Notes: generated by a model not told the origin, from the sequence alone. A stretch of 64,000 nt of DNA from Loripinus fragilis (GCA_964019695.1 CAXHUL010000530.1:248001-312000); one strand, 5' to 3'. Numbered from the stretch's first letter, positions 27,066 through 43,010 are shown. Numbers and translations: made by a program.

Positions 27066-28695
27066 TAGTTACTACAAGAACGACAACTATAGTTACTACT
27101 ACAACAAAAAACTATAGTTACTACAAGAACAACAACTATAGTTACAACAAGAACAACAACTATAGTTACTACTACAACAGAAACTATAGTTACTAAAAGA
27201 ACATCAACTATAGTTACTACTAAAACAACAACTATAGTTACTACTAAAACAACAACTATAGTTAATACAAGAACAACAGCTGCAGATACTACAAGAACAA
27301 CAACTATAGTTACTACTACCAAAACAACTATAGTTGCTTCAGCAACAACAGCTGCAGTTTCTACTACAACAACCACTATAGTTACTACTACAACAACAAC
27401 TTTAGTTACTACTACAACAACAACTATAGTTACTACAAGAACAACGACTATAGTTTCTACTACAACAACAACTAAAGTTACTACAAGAACAACAACTATA
27501 GTTACAACAAGAACAACAACTATGGTTACTAAAAGAACAACAACTATAGTTACTAAAAGAACAACAACTATAGTTACTACTACAACAACAACTATAGTTA
27601 CTACAAGAACAACAACTATAGTTACAACAAGAACAACAACTATAGTTACTACAATAAAAACAGCTGCAGTTACTATTACAACAACAACTATAGTTACTAT
27701 AAGAACAACAACTATAGTAACTACTACAACAACTATAGTTACTACAAGAACAACAACTATAGTTACTACTAAATTAACAACTAAAGTTACTACAAGAACA
27801 ACAACTCTACTTACTACAAAAACAACAGCTGCAGTTACTACTACAGCGACAGCTATAGTTGCTACAAGAACAACAACTATAGTTACTACAAGAACAACAA
27901 CTATAGTTACTACTACAACAACAACTATAGTTACTACAAGAACGACAACTATAGTTACTACTACAACAAAAAACTATAGTTACTACAAGAACAACAACTA
28001 TAGTTACAATTAGAACAACAAATATAGTTACTTCTACAACAACTATAGTTACTACAACAACAACTATAGTTACTACAAGAACAACAACTATAGTAACTAC
28101 AAGAACAACAACTATAGTTACTACTACATTAACAACTATAGTAACTACAAGAACAACAACTATAGTTACAACAAGAACAACAACTATAGTTACTAAAAGA
28201 ACAACAACTATAGTTACTACTACAACAACAACTATAGTTACTACAAGAACGACAACTATAGTTACTACTACAACAAAAAACTATAGTTACTACAAGAACA
28301 ACAACTATAGTTACAATTAGAACAACAACTATAGTTACTTCTACAACAACAACTATAGTTACTACAACAACAACTATAGTTACTACAAGAACAACAACTA
28401 TAGTTACTACAAGAACAACATCTATAGTCACTACTACATTAACAACTATAGTAACTACAAGAACAACAACTATAGTTACAACAAGAACAACAACTATAGT
28501 TACTAAAAGAACAGCAATTATAGTTACTACTACAACAACAACTATAGTTACTACAAGAACAACAACTATAGTTACAGCAAGAACAACAACTATAGTTACT
28601 ACAATAACAACAGCTGCAGTTACTATAATAACAACAACTATAGTTACTATAAGAACAACAACTATAGTTACTACTACAACAACTATAGTTACTAC
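27065..28695 (+). repeat. Inserted HOR-type segment between block F copies
   Basis: Pure satellite, no gene. It follows the order of block D between about 930 and 2,570: AGAACGACAAC near 27,078, GCTGCAGTTTC at 27,351 (partner 1,207), GCGAC at 27,846 (partner 1,726), then CAATTAGAAC and ACTACATTAAC units at the 310-bp spacing. Offsets fall from 26,144 to 26,120 through one monomer loss. A unique ACTATGGTTAC monomer at 27,520 gives one of the very few ATG trinucleotides on this strand. The segment separates two block F copies, which gives the 3,915-bp repeat period. Confidence 0.68.
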
Positions 28696-31600
28696 AAGAA
28701 CAACAACTATAGTTACTACTAAATTAACAACTAAAGTTACTACAAGAACAACAACTCTAGTTACTTCAAAAACAACAGCTGCAGTTACTACTACAGCGAC
28801 AGCTATAGTTACTTCAAGAACAACAACTATAGTTACTACAAGAACAACAACTATAGTTACTACTACAACAACAACTATAGTTACTACAAGAACAACAACT
28901 ATAGTTACTACTACAACAAAAAACTATAGTTACTACAAGAACAACAACTATAGTTACAATTAGAACAACAACTATAGTTACTTCTACAACAACAACTATA
29001 GTTACTACAACAACAACTATAGTTACTACAAGAACAACAACTATAGTTACTACAAGAACATCAACTATAGTTACTACTACAACAACAAATATAGTTACTA
29101 CAAGAACAACAACTATAGTTACAACAAGAACAACAACTATAGTTACTAAAAGAACAACAACTATAGTTACTAAAAGAACAACAACTATAGTTACTACTAC
29201 AACAACAAATATAGTTACTACTAAAACAACAGCTATAGTTACTACAAGAACAACAGCTGCAGATACTACCAGAACAACAACTATAGTTACTACTACCACA
29301 ACAACTATAGTTTCTTCAGCAACAACAGCTGCAGTTTCTACTACTACAACCACTATAGTTACTACTACAACAACAACTTTAGTAACTACTACAACAATAA
29401 CTATAGTTACTACAAGAACAACGACTAAAGTTACTTAAAGAACAACAGCTGCAGTTTCTACTACAACAACAACTATAGTTACTACAAGAACAACAACTAT
29501 AGTTACAACAAGAACAACAAGTATAGTTACTACAATAGCAACAGCTGCAGTTACTATTACAACAACAACTATAGTTACTTTAAGAACAACAACTATAGTT
29601 ACTACTACAACAACTATAGTTACTACAAGAACAACAACTTTAGTTATTACTAAATTAACAACTAAAGTTACTACAAGAATAACAACTCTAGTTACTACAA
29701 AAACAACGGGCTGCAGTTACTATTTCAGCGACAGCTATAGTTGCTACAAGAACAACAACTATAGTTACTACAAGAACAACAACTATAGTTACTACTACAA
29801 CAACAACTATAGTTACTACAAGAACAACAACTATTGTTACTACTACAACAAAAAACTATAGTTACTACAAGAAAAAATACTATAGTTACAATTAGAACAA
29901 AAACTATAGTTACTTCTACAACAACAACTATAGTTACTACAAGAACAACAACTATAGTTACAACAAGAACAACAGCTGCAGTTACTATTACAACAACAAC
30001 TATAGTTACTATAAGAACAACAACTATAGTTACTACTACAACAACTATAGTTACTACAAGAACAACAACTATAGTAACTAGTAAATTAATAAGTAAAGTT
30101 ACTACAAGAACAACAACTCTAGTTACTACTAAATTAACAACTAAAGTTACTACTACAGCGACAGCTATAGTTGCTACAAGAACAACAACTATAGTTACTA
30201 CAAGAACAACAACTTTAGTTACTACTACAACAACAACTATAGTTACTACTATAACAGAAACTATAGTTACTACAAGAACAACAACTATAGTTACTACAAG
30301 AACAACAACTATAGTTACAACAAGAACAACAACTATAGTTACTACTACAACAAAAACTATAGTTACTACAAGAACAACAACTATAGTTAACACACGAACA
30401 AAAACTATAGTTACTACAAGAACAACAACTATTGTTACAACAATAACAACAGCTGCAGTTACTACTACAACAACAACTATTGTTACTACTAAAACAACCA
30501 CTATAATTACTACAAGAACAACAACTGTGGTAACTACAAGAACAACAACTATAGTTACAACAACTATAGTTACTACTACAACAACCACTATAATTACTAC
30601 AAGAACAACAACTATAGATACTACAAGAACAACAACTATAGTTACAACAACTAAAGTTAATCCTACAACAACCACTATAGTTACGTCAAGAACAACAACT
30701 ATTGTTACTACAAGAACAACAACTATAGTTACAACAACTATAGTTACTGCTACAACAACCACTATAATTACTACAAGAACAACAGCTGCAGTTACTACAA
30801 GAACAACAACTATAGTTACTACTACAACAACAACTATAGTTACTTCAAGAAGAACAACTATAGTTACTACAAGAACAACAACTATAGTTACTTCAGCAAC
30901 AACAGCTGCAGTTTCTACTACAACAACAACTATAGTTACAACAAGAACAACAACTATAGTTACTACTACAACATCAACTATAGTTACTACAAGAACAATA
31001 TATTTAGTTATTACAAGAACAACAGCTGCAATTACTACTACAACAACAACTATAATTACTACAAGAAGAAGAGCTGCAGTTACTATTACAACAACAACTA
31101 TAGATACTATAAGAACAACAACTATAGTTTCTACTACAATAACTATAGTTACTGCAAGAACAACAACTATAGTTACTACTAAATTAACAACTAAAGTTAC
31201 TACAAGAACAACAACTCTAGTTACTACAAAAACAACAGCTGCAGTTACTACTACATCGACAGCTATAGTTGCTACAAGAACAACAACTATAGTTACTACA
31301 AGAACAACAACTATAGTTACTACAAGAACAACAACTATAGTTACTACTACAACAACAACTATAGTTACTACAAGAACAACACCTATAGTTACATCAAGAA
31401 AAACAACTATAGTTACTTCTACTACAAAAACTATAGTTACTACTAAAACAACAACTATAGTTACTACAAGAACAACAGCTGCAGATACTTCAAGAACAAC
31501 AAATATAGTTACTACTACCACAACAACTATAGTTACTTCAGCAACAACAGCTGCAGTTTCTACTACAACAACCACTATAGTTACTACTACTACAACAACT

Positions 31601-33518
31601 TTAGTTACTACTACAACAACAACTGTAGTTACAACAAGAACAACAACTATAATAACTACAATAACAATAGTTGCAGTTGCTATTACAACAACAACTATAG
31701 TTACTATAAGAACAACAACTATAGTCTCTACCACAACAACTATAGTTACTACAAGAACAACAACTATAGTTACTACCAGAACAACAACTATAGTTACTAC
31801 TACAACAAAAAACTATAGTTACTACAAGAACAACAACTATAGTTACAATTAGAAGAACAACTATAGTTACTTCTACAACAACAACTATAGTTACTACAAC
31901 AACAACTATAGTTACTACAAGAACAACAACTATAGTAACTACAAGAACAACAACTATAGTTACTACTACATTAACAACTATAGTTACTACAAGAACAACA
32001 ACTATAGTTACAACAACAACAACAACTATAGTTACTACAATAGCAACAGCTGCAGTTACTATTACAACAACAACTATAGTTACTATAAGAACAACAACTA
32101 TAGTTACTACTACAACAACTATAGTTACTACAAGAACAACAACTATAGTTACTACTTAATTAACAACTAAAGTTACTACAAGAACAACAACTCTAGTTAC
32201 TTCAAAAACAATAGCTGCAGTAACTACTACAACAACAACTATAGTTACTACTACAACAACAAATATAGTTACTATAAGAACAACAACTATAGTTACAACA
32301 AGAACAACAACTATAGTTACTAAAAGAACAACAACTATAGTTACTAAAAGAACAACAACTATAGTTACTACTACAACAACAACAACTATAGTTACTACTA
32401 CAACAATAACTATAGTTACTACAAGAACAACAACTATAGTTACTACTACAACAAAAAACTATAGTTACTACAAGAACAAATACTATAGTTACAATTAGAA
32501 CAAAAACTATTGTTACTTCTACAACAACAACTATAGATACTACAATAACAGAAAAACAACTATAGTTACTACTAAATTAACAACTAAAGTTACTTCAAGA
32601 ACAACAACTCTAGTAACTACAAAAACAACAGCTGCAGTTACTACTACAGCGACAGCTATATTTGCTACAAGAACAACAACTATAGTTACTACAAGAACAA
32701 CAACTATAGTTACTAAAAGAACAACAACTATAGTTACTACTACAACAACAACTATAGTTACTACAAGAACAACAACTATAGTTACAACAAGAACAACAAC
32801 TATAATTACTACTACAACAAAAACTATAGTTACTAAAAGAACATCAACTATAGTTACTACTACAACAACAACTAGAGTTACTACTAAAACAACAACTATA
32901 GTTACTACAAGAACAACAGCTGCAGATACTACAAGAACAACAACTATAGTTACTACTACCACAACAACTATAGTTACTTAAGCAACAACAGCTGCAGTTT
33001 CTACTACAACAACCACTATAGTTACTACTACAACAACAACTTTAGTTACTACTACAACAATAACTATAGTTACTACAAGAACAACGACTATAGTTACTTA
33101 AAGAACAACAGCTGCAGTTACTACTACATAACAATTATAGTTACTATAAGAACAACAACTATAGTTACTACTACAACAACTATAGTTACTACAAGAACAA
33201 CAAATATAGTTACTACTACAACAACAACTATAGTTACTACAAGAACAACAACTATAGTTACTTCTAAAACAAAAAACTATAGTTACTACAAGAACAACAA
33301 CTATAGTTACAATTAGAACAACAACTATAGTTACTTCTACAACAACAACTTTAGTTACTACAACAACAACTATAGTTACTACAAGAACAACAACTATAGT
33401 TACTACAAGAACAACAACTATAGTTACTACAACAGCAATAACTAAAGTTACTACAAGAACAACAACTATAGTTACAACAAGAACAACAACTATAGTTACT
33501 AAAAGAACAACAACTATA
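28695..33518 (+). repeat. Block G (block F copy 2 plus extension), copy 1
   Basis: Matches 59,103-64,000, where the window ends. The offset is 30,408 up to about 31,100. It becomes 30,384 after one monomer (ATAGATACTATAAG) is missing from the right copy, then 30,506 after a ~122-bp gain in the right copy near 62,440, then 30,482 after another 24-bp loss. Shared rare markers include ACAATAACAATAGTTGCAG near 31,660 and 62,043, TACTTAATTAAC at 32,152 and 62,658, and GTTACTTAAGCAAC near 32,975 and 63,457. About 30,990-31,730 is related to 12,460-13,170, 41,940-42,720 and 49,595-50,375. Confidence 0.77.
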
Positions 33519-36500
33519 ATTACTAAAAGAACAACAACTATAGTTACTACTACAACAACAACTATAGTTAATACAAGAACAACGACTATAGTTACAACAA
33601 GAACAACAACTATAGTTACTACAATAACAACAGCTGCAGTTACTACTACAACAATTATAGTTACTACAAGAACAACAACTATAGTTACTACTAAATTAAC
33701 AACTAAAGTTACTACAAGAACAACAACTATAGTTACTACTACAACAACAAATATAGTTACTAATAAAACAACAACTATAGTTACTACAAGAACAACAGCT
33801 GCAGATACTACAAGAACAACAACTATAGTTACTACTACCACAACAAATATAGTTACTTCAGCAACAACACCTGCAGTTTCTACTACAACAACCACTATTG
33901 TTACTACTACAACAACGATTTTAGTTACTACTACAACAACAACTATAGTTACTACAAGAAAAACGACTATAGTTACTAAAAGAACAACAGCTGCAGTTAC
34001 TACTACAACAACAATTATAGTTACTACAAGAAAAAAAACTATAGTTACTACTAAATTAACAACTAAAGTTACTACAAGAACAACAACTCTAGTTACTTCA
34101 AAAACAACAGCTGCAGTTACTACTACAGCGACAGCTATAGTTGCTTCAAGAACAACAACTATAGTTACTACAAGAACAACAACTATAGTTACTACTACAA
34201 CAACAACTATAGTTACTACAAGAACAACAAGTATAGTTACTACTACAACAAAAAACTATAGTTACTACAAGAACAACAACTATAGTTACAATTAGAACAA
34301 CAACTATAGTTACTTCTACAACAACAACTATAGTTACTACAACAACAACTATAGTTACTACAAGAACAACAACTATAGTTACTACAAGAACAACAACTAT
34401 AGTTACTACTACAACAACAAATATAGTTACTACAAGAACAACAACTATAGTTACAACAAGAACAACAACTATAGTTACTAAAAGAGCAACAACTATAGTT
34501 ACTAAAAGAACAACAACTATAGTTGCTACTAAAACAACAACTATAGTTACTACAAGAACAACAGCTGCAGATACTACAAGAACAACAACTATAGTTACTA
34601 CTACCACAACAACTATAGTTTCTTCAGCAACAACAGCTGAAGTTTCTACTACAACAACCACTATAGTTACTACTACAACAACAACTTTAGTTACTACTAC
34701 AACAATAACTATAGTTACTACAAGAACAACGACTATAGTTACTTAAAGAACAACAGCTTCAGTTACTACTACAACAACAACTATAGTTACTACAAGAACA
34801 ACAACTATAGTTACAACAAGAACAACAACTATAGTTACTACAATAACAACAGCTGCAGTTACTATTACAACAACAACTATAGTTACTATAAGAACAACAA
34901 CTATAGTTACTACTACAACAACTATAGTTACTACAAGAACAACAACTATAGTTATTACTAAATTAACAACTAAAGTTACTACAAGAATAACAACTCTAGT
35001 TACTACAAAAACAACAGCTGCAGTTACTACTTCAGCGACAGCTATAGTTGCTACAAGAACAACAAATATAGTTGCTACAAGAACAACAACTATTGTTACT
35101 ACTACAACAACAACTATAGTTACTACAAGAACAACAACTATAGTTACAACAAGAACAACAACTATAGTTACTACTACAACAAAAACTATAGTTACTAAAA
35201 GAAAATCAACTATAGTTACTACTACAACAACAACTATAGTTACTACTAAAACAACAACTATAGTTACTACAAGAACAACAGCTGCAGATACTACAAGAAC
35301 AACAACTATAGTTACAACAAGAACAACAACTATAGTTACTAAAAGAACAACAACTATAGTTACTACTACAACAACAAATATAGTTACTAATAAAACAACA
35401 ACTATAGTTACTACAAGAACAACAGCTGCAGATACTACAAGAACAACAACTATAGTTACTACTACCACAACAACTATAGTTACTTCAGCAACAACACCTG
35501 CAGTTTCTACTACAACAACCACTATTGTTACTACTACAACAACGATTTTAGTTACTACTACAACAACAACTATAGTTACTACAAGAACAACGACTATAGT
35601 TACTAAAAGAACAACAACTATAGTTACAACAAGAACAACAACTATAGTTACTACAATAACAACAGCTGCAGTTATTATTACAACAACAACAACTATAGTT
35701 ACTATAAGAACAACAACTATAGTTACTACTACAACAACTATAGTTACTACAAGAACAACAACTATAGTTACTACAACAACAACAACTATAGTTACTACAA
35801 CAACAACAGCTATAGTTACTACTACAACAAAAAACTATAGTTACTACAAGAACAACAACTATAGTTACAATTAGAACAACAACTATAGTTACTTCTACAA
35901 CAACAACTATAGTTACTACAACAACAACTATAGTTACTACAAGAACAACAACTATAGTTACTACAAGAACAACAACTATAGTTACTACTACAACAAGAAC
36001 TAAAGTTACTACAAGAACAACAACTATAGTTACAACAAGAACAACAACTATAGTTACTCTAAGAACAACAACTATAGTTACTACTACAACAACAACTATA
36101 GTTACTACAAGAACAACAACTATAGTTACATCAAGAACAACAACTATAGTTTTCTACAATAACAACAGCTGCAGTTACTATTACAATAACAACTATAGTT
36201 ACTATAAGAACAACAACTATAGTATCTACTACAACAACTATAGTTACTACAAGAACAACAACTAGAGTTACTACTATATTAACAACTATAGTTACTATAA
36301 GAACAACAACTATAGTATCTACTACAACAACTATAGTTACTACAAGAACAACAACTATAGTTACTACTAAATTAACAACTAAAGTTACTACAAGAACAAC
36401 AACTCTAGTTACTACAAAAACAACAGCTGCAGTTACTACTACAGCGACAGCTATAGTTGCTACAAGAATAACAACTATAGTTACTACAAGAACAACAACT

Positions 36501-37175
36501 ATAGTTACTACAAGAACAACAACTATAGTTACTACTACAAAAACAACGATAGTTACTACTACAACAACAACTATAGTTGCGACAAGAACAACAACTATAG
36601 TTACTACTACAACAAAAACTATAGTTACTAAAAGAACAACAACTATAGTTACTACTACAACAACAACTATAGTTACTACTAAAACAACAACTATAGTTAC
36701 TAAAAGAACAACAACTATAGTTACTACTACAATAACAACTATAGTTACTACTAAAACAACAACTATAGTTACTACAAGAACAACAACTATAGTTACAACA
36801 AGAACAACAACTATAGTTGCAACAAGAACAACAACTATAGTTACTACTACAACAAAAAAACTATAGTTACTACAAGAACAACAACTATAGTTACAATTAG
36901 AACAACAACTATAGTTACTTCTACAACAACAACTATAGTTACTACAACAACAACTATAGTTACTACAAGAACAACAACTATAGTTACTAAAAGAACAACA
37001 ACTATAGTTACTACTACAACAACAACTAAAGTTACTACAAGAACAACAACTATAGTTACAACAAGAACAACAACTATAGTTACAAAAAGAACAACAACTA
37101 TAGTTACTAAAAGAACAACAACTATAGTTACTACTACAACAACAACTATAGTTACTACAAGAACAACAACTATAG
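33257..37175 (+). repeat. Block B, copy 2
   Basis: Second copy of 3,361-7,350. Relative to copy 1 it lacks two monomers near 33,650 and one A in the A-run near 35,830, and carries a few private changes (AGAAAAAAAAC near 34,028, TTGCTACAAG near 35,072 and ACTATATTAAC near 36,278). It overlaps the end of block G (33,257-33,518), because block G continues into block B here exactly as segment K does at 7.6-8.3 kb. Confidence 0.77.
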
Positions 37176-37239
37176 TTACAACAAGAACAACAACTATAGT
37201 TACTACAATAACAACAGCTGCAGTTACTATTACAACAAC

Positions 37240-38020
37240 AACTATAGTTACTATAAGAACAACAGCGTTACTACTACAGCGACAGCTATTGTTGCTACAA
37301 GAACAACAACTATAGTTACTACAAGAACAACAACTATAGTTACTACTACAACAACAACTATAGTTACTACAAGAACAACAACTATAGTTACTACTACAAC
37401 AAAAAACTATAGTTACTACAAGAACAACAACTATAGTTACAATTAAAACAACAACTATAATTACTTCTACAACTATAGTTACTACAACAACAACTATAGT
37501 TACTACAAGAACAACAACTATAGTTACTACAAGAACAACAACTATAGTTACTACTACAACAACATATATAGTTACTACTAAAACAACAACTATAGTTACT
37601 ACAAGAACAACAGCTGCAGATACTACAAGAACAACAACTATAGTTACTACTACCACAACAACTATAGTTACTATAAGAACAACAGCGTTACTACTACAGC
37701 GACAGCTATTGTTGCTACAAGAACAACAACTATAGTTACTACAAGAACAACAACTATAGTTACTACTACAACAACAACTATAGTTACTACAAGAACAACA
37801 ACTATAGTTACTACTACAACAAAAAACTATAGTTACTACAAGAACAACAACTATAGTTACAATTAAAACAACAACTATAATTACTTCTACAACTATAGTT
37901 ACTACAACAACAACTATAGTTACTACAAGAACAACAACTATAGTTACTACAAGAACAACAACTATAGTTACTACTACAACAACATATATAGTTACTACTA
38001 AAACAACAACTATAGTTACT
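37240..38020 (+). repeat. 420-bp tandem duplication with a long identical stretch
   Basis: The text from about 37,241 to 37,600 is repeated without a visible difference at 37,661-38,020, an offset of 420 bp. The diagnostic site is AACAGCGTTACTACTACAGC at 37,261 and 37,681. It joins an ATAAGA monomer directly to the GCGACAGC marker and deletes the monomers normally between them. The same fused site occurs once more near 42,918. Both copies include CAATTAAAAC, the short ACAACTATAG unit and ACATATATAG. The copies diverge after 37,600/38,020 (ACAAGA versus TCTACA). Confidence 0.88.
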
Positions 38021-38580
38021 TCTACAACAACAACTATAGTTACTACAACAACAACTATAGTTACTACAAGAACAACAACTATAGTTACTACAAGAACAAC
38101 AACTATAGTTACTACTACAACAACAAATATAGTTACTACAAGAACAACAACTATAGTTACAACAAGAACAACAACTATAGTTACTAAAAGAGCAACAACT
38201 ATAGTTACTAAAAGAACAACAACTATAGTTGCTACTAAAACAACAACTATAGTTACTACAAGAACAACAGCTGCAGATACTACAAGAACAACAACTATAG
38301 TTACTACTACCACAACAACTATAGTTACTTCAGCAACAACACCTGCAGTTTCTACTACAACAACCACTATTGTTACTACTGCAACAACAACTATAGTTAC
38401 TACTACAACAACTATAGTTACTACAAGAACAACAACTATAGTTACTACTAAATTAACAACTCAAGTTACTACAAAAACAACAACTCTAGTTCCTTCAAAA
38501 ACAACAGCTGCAGTTACTACTACAGCGACAGCTATAGTTGCTTCAAGAACAACAACTATAGTTACTACAAGAACAACAAC
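38020..38580 (+). repeat. Satellite linker segment resembling 4.46-4.80 kb
   Basis: No gene. About 38,020-38,360 follows the same monomer order as 4,460-4,800, including AAAAGAGCAAC and GTTGCTACTAAAAC, and ends with the ACACCTGCAG variant. About 38,390-38,560 carries ACTACTGCAACAACAAC, AACTCAAGTTAC and GTTCCTTC forms. The last two are shared with about 39,460-39,500 and 47,240-47,280. Confidence 0.6.
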
Positions 38581-41500
38581 TATAGTTACTAAAAGAACAA
38601 CAACTATAATTACTACTACAACAACAACTATAGTTACTACAAGAACAACAACTATAGTTACAACAAGAACAACAACTATAGTTACTACAATAACAACAGC
38701 TGCAGTTACTATTACAACAACAACTATAGTTACTATAAGAACAACAACTATAGTTACTACTACAACAACTATAGTTACTACAAGAACAACAACTATAGTT
38801 ACTACTAAATTAACAACTAAAGTTACTACAAGAAACATCAACTCTAGTAACTACAAAAACAACAGCTGCAGTTACTACTACAGCGACAGCTATAGTTGCT
38901 ACAAGCACAACAACTATAGTTACTACAAGAACAACAACTATAGTTACTACTACAACAACAACTATAGTTACTACAAGAACGACAACTATAGTTACTACTA
39001 CAACAAAAACCATAGTTACTACAAGAACAACAACTATATTTACAATTAGAACAACAACTATAGTTACTTCTACAACAACAATTATAATTACTACAACAAC
39101 AACTATAGTTACTACAAGAACAACAACTATAGTTACTACAAGAACAACAACTATAGTTACTACTACATTAACAACTATAGTAACTACAAGAACAACAACT
39201 ATAGTTACAACAAGAACAACAACTATTGTTACTAAAAGAACAACAACTATAGTTACTACTACAACAACAACTATAGTTACTACAAGAACAACAACTATAG
39301 TTACAGCAAGAACAACAACTATAGTTACTACAATAACAACAGCTGCAGTTACTATTACAACAACAACTATAGTTACTATAAGAACAACAACTATAGTTAC
39401 TACTACAACAACTATAGTTACTACAAGAACAACAACTATAGTTACTACTAAATTAACAACTCAAGTTACTACAAAAACAACAACTCTAGTTCCTTCAAAA
39501 ACAACAGCTGCAGTTACTACTACAGCGACAGCTATAGTTGCTTCAAGAACAACAACTATAGTTACTACAAGAACAACAACTATAGTTACTACTACAACAA
39601 CAACTATAGTTACTACAAGAACAACAACTATAGTTACTACTACAACAAAAAACTATAGTTACTACAAGAACAACAACTATAGTTACAATTAGAACAACAA
39701 CTATAGTTACTTCTACAACAACAACTATAGTTACTACAACAACAACTATAGTTACTACAAGAATAACAACTATAGTTACTACAAGAACAACAACTATAGT
39801 TACTTCTACTACAACAAATATAGTTGCTACAAGAACAACAACTATAGTTACAACAAGAACAACAACTATAGTTACTAAAAGAACAACAACTATAAATACT
39901 AAAAGAACAACAACTACAGTTACTACTACAACAACAACTATAGTTACTACTAAAACAACAACTATAGTTACTACAAGAACAACAGCTGCAGATACTACAA
40001 GAACAACAACTATAGTTACTACTACCACAACAACTATAGTTTCTTCAGCAACAACAGCTGCAGTTTCTACTACAACAACCACTATAGTTACTACTACTAC
40101 AACAACTTTAGTAACTACTACAACAATAACTATAGTTACTACAAGAACAACGACTATAGTTACTTAAAGAACAACAGCTGCAGTTACTACTACAACAACA
40201 ACTATAGTTACTACAAGAACAACAACTATAGTTACAACAAGAACAACAACTATAGTTACTACAATAACAACAGCTGCAGTTACTATTACAATCACAACTA
40301 TAGTTACTATAAGAACAACAACTATAGTTACTACTACAACAACTATAGTTACTACAAGAACAACAACTATAGTTATTACTAAATTAACAACTAAAGTTAC
40401 TACAAGAATAACAACTCTAGTTACTACAAAAACAACAGCTGCAGTTACTACTTCAGCGACAGCTATAGTTGCTACAAGAACAACAACTATAGTTACTACA
40501 AGAACAACAACTATAGTTACTACTACAACAACAACTATAGTTACTACAAGAACAACAACTATTGTTACTACTACAACAAAAAACTATAGTTACTACAAGA
40601 ACAAATTCTATAGTTACAATTAGAACAAAAACTATAGTTACTTCTACAACAACAACTATAGTTACTACAAGAACAACAACTATAGTTACTACAAGAACAA
40701 CAACTATAGTTACTACTACAACAACAACTATAGTTACTACAAGAACAACAACTATTGTTACTACTACAACAAAAAACTATAGTTACTACAAGAACAAATT
40801 CTATAGTTACAATTAGAACAAAAACTATAGTTACTTCTACAACAACAACTATAGTTACAATAAGAACAACAACTATAGTTACTACTACAACAACTATAGT
40901 TACTACAAGAACAACAACTATAGTTACTAGTAAATTAACAACTAAAGTTACTACAAGAACAACAACTCTAGTTGCTACTAAATTAACAACTAAAGTTACT
41001 ACTACAAGCGACAGCTATAGTTGCTACAAGAACACCAACTATAGTTACTACAAGAACAACAACTTTAATTACTACTACAACAACATGAAGTTACTACAAG
41101 AACAACAACTATAGTTACACCAAGAACAACAACTATAGTTACTACTATAACAAAAACTATAGTTACTACAAGAACAACAACTATAGTTACTACAAGAACA
41201 ACAACTATAGTTACAACAAGAACAACAACTATAGTTACTACTACAACAAAAACTATAGTTACTATAAGAACAAGAACTATAGTTAACACACGAACAAAAA
41301 CTATAGTTACTACAAGAACAACAACTATTGTTACTACAATAACAACAGCTGCAGTTACTACTACAACAACAACTATTGTTACTACTAAAACAACCACTAT
41401 AATTACTACAAGAACAACAACTGTGGTTACTACAAGAACAACAACTATAGTTACAACAACTATAGTTACTACTACAACAACCACTATAATTACTACAAGA

Positions 41501-42765
41501 ACAACAACTATAGTTACTACAAGAACAACAACTATAGTTACAACAACTATAGTTACTCCTACAACAACCACTATAGTTACGTCAAGAACAACAACTATAG
41601 TTACTACAAGAACAACAACTATAGTTACAACAACTATAGTTACTGCTACAACAACCACTATAATTACTACAAGAACAGCAACTATAGTAACTACAAGAAC
41701 AACAATTATAGTTACTACAAGAACAACAGCTGCAGTTACTACAAGAACAACAACTATAGTTACTACTACAACAACAACTATAGTTACTTCAAGAAGAACA
41801 ACTATAGTTACTACAAGAACAACAACTATAGTTACTTCAGCAACAACAGCTGCAGTTTCTACTACAACAACAACTATAGTTACAACAAGAACAACAACTA
41901 TAGTTACTACTACAACATCAACTATAGTTACTACAAGAACAATATCTTTAGTTATTACAAGAACAACAGCTGCAGTTACTACTACAGCAACAACTATAGT
42001 TACTACAAGAAGAAGAGCTGCAGTTACTATTACAACAACAACTATAGATACTATAAGAACAACAGCTATAGTTTCTACTACAATAATTATAGTTACTGCA
42101 AGAACAAAAACTAAAATTACTACTTAATTAACAACTAAAGTTACTACAAGAACAACAACTCTAGTTACTACAAAAACAACAGCTGCAGTTACTACTACAG
42201 CGACAGCTATAGTTGCTACAAGAACAACAACTATAGTTACTACAAGAACAACAACTATAGTTACTACAAGAACAACAACTATAGTTACTACTACAACAAC
42301 AACTATAGTTACTACAAGAACAACATCTATAGTTACATCAAGAAAAACAACTATAGTTACTACTACAACAAAAACTATAGTTAATACTAAAACAACAACT
42401 ATAGTTACTACAAGAACAACAGCTGCAGATACTTCAAGAACAACAAATATAGTTACTACTACCACAACAACTATAGTTACTTCAGCAACAACAGCTGCAG
42501 TTTCTACTACAACAACCACTATAGTTACTACTACTACAACAACTTTAGTTACTACTACAACAACAACTATAGTTACTACAAGAACAACGACTATAGTTAC
42601 TAAAAGAACAACAACTGTAGTTACAACAAGAACAACAACTATAATAACTACAATAACAATAGTTGCAGTTGCTATTACAACAACAACTATAGTTACTATA
42701 AGAACAACAACTATAGTCTCTACTACAACAACTATAGTCACTACAAGATCAACAACTATAGTTAC
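38580..42765 (+). repeat. Block H, copy 1 (second copy at 46.4-50.4 kb)
   Basis: Matches 46,358-50,422. The offset is 7,778 up to about 40,690 and 7,657 after about 40,860. The shift reflects an extra 193-bp tandem repeat in this copy (the AACAAATTCTATAG unit appears at about 40,602 and 40,795) replacing about 72 bp that the other copy keeps (with GCTGCAGTTACTATTAC near 48,480). Shared rare sites include AGAAACATCAAC near 38,831 and 46,609, ACAAGCGACAGC near 41,004 and 48,661, and ACATGAAGTTAC (ATG at 41,085 and 48,742). Confidence 0.82.
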
Positions 42766-43010
42766 TAAAAGAACAACAACTATAGTTACTACTACAACAA
42801 CAACTATAGTTACTACAAGAACAACAACTATAGTTACAACAAGAACAACAACTATAGTTACTACAATAACAACAGCTGCAGTTACTATTACAACAACAAC
42901 TATAGTTACTATAAGAACAACAGCGTTACTACTACAGCGACAGCTATTGTTGCTACAAGAACAACAACTATAGTTACTACAAGAACAACAACTATAGTTA
43001 CTACTACAAC
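42765..43010 (+). repeat. Short satellite segment carrying the fused GCGTTAC site
   Basis: No gene. It follows about 37,110-37,380, including the fused AACAGCGTTAC site near 42,918 that also marks the 420-bp tandem pair. It links the end of block H copy 1 to the 1,838-bp tandem pair. Confidence 0.6.

Noticed and set aside
29725..31852. Very long overlapping open frames on both strands (about 670 codons each), with a similar pair at 60,133-62,236
   Set aside because: They are produced by a monomer whose length is divisible by three and whose four stop-free frames stay open for as long as no +1 indel or TAA variant occurs. The frames begin at GTG or TTG, encode only low-complexity TIVTTRTT or LVVTIVVV repeats, and have no promoter or ribosome-binding context. 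Opposite-strand frames are equally open.
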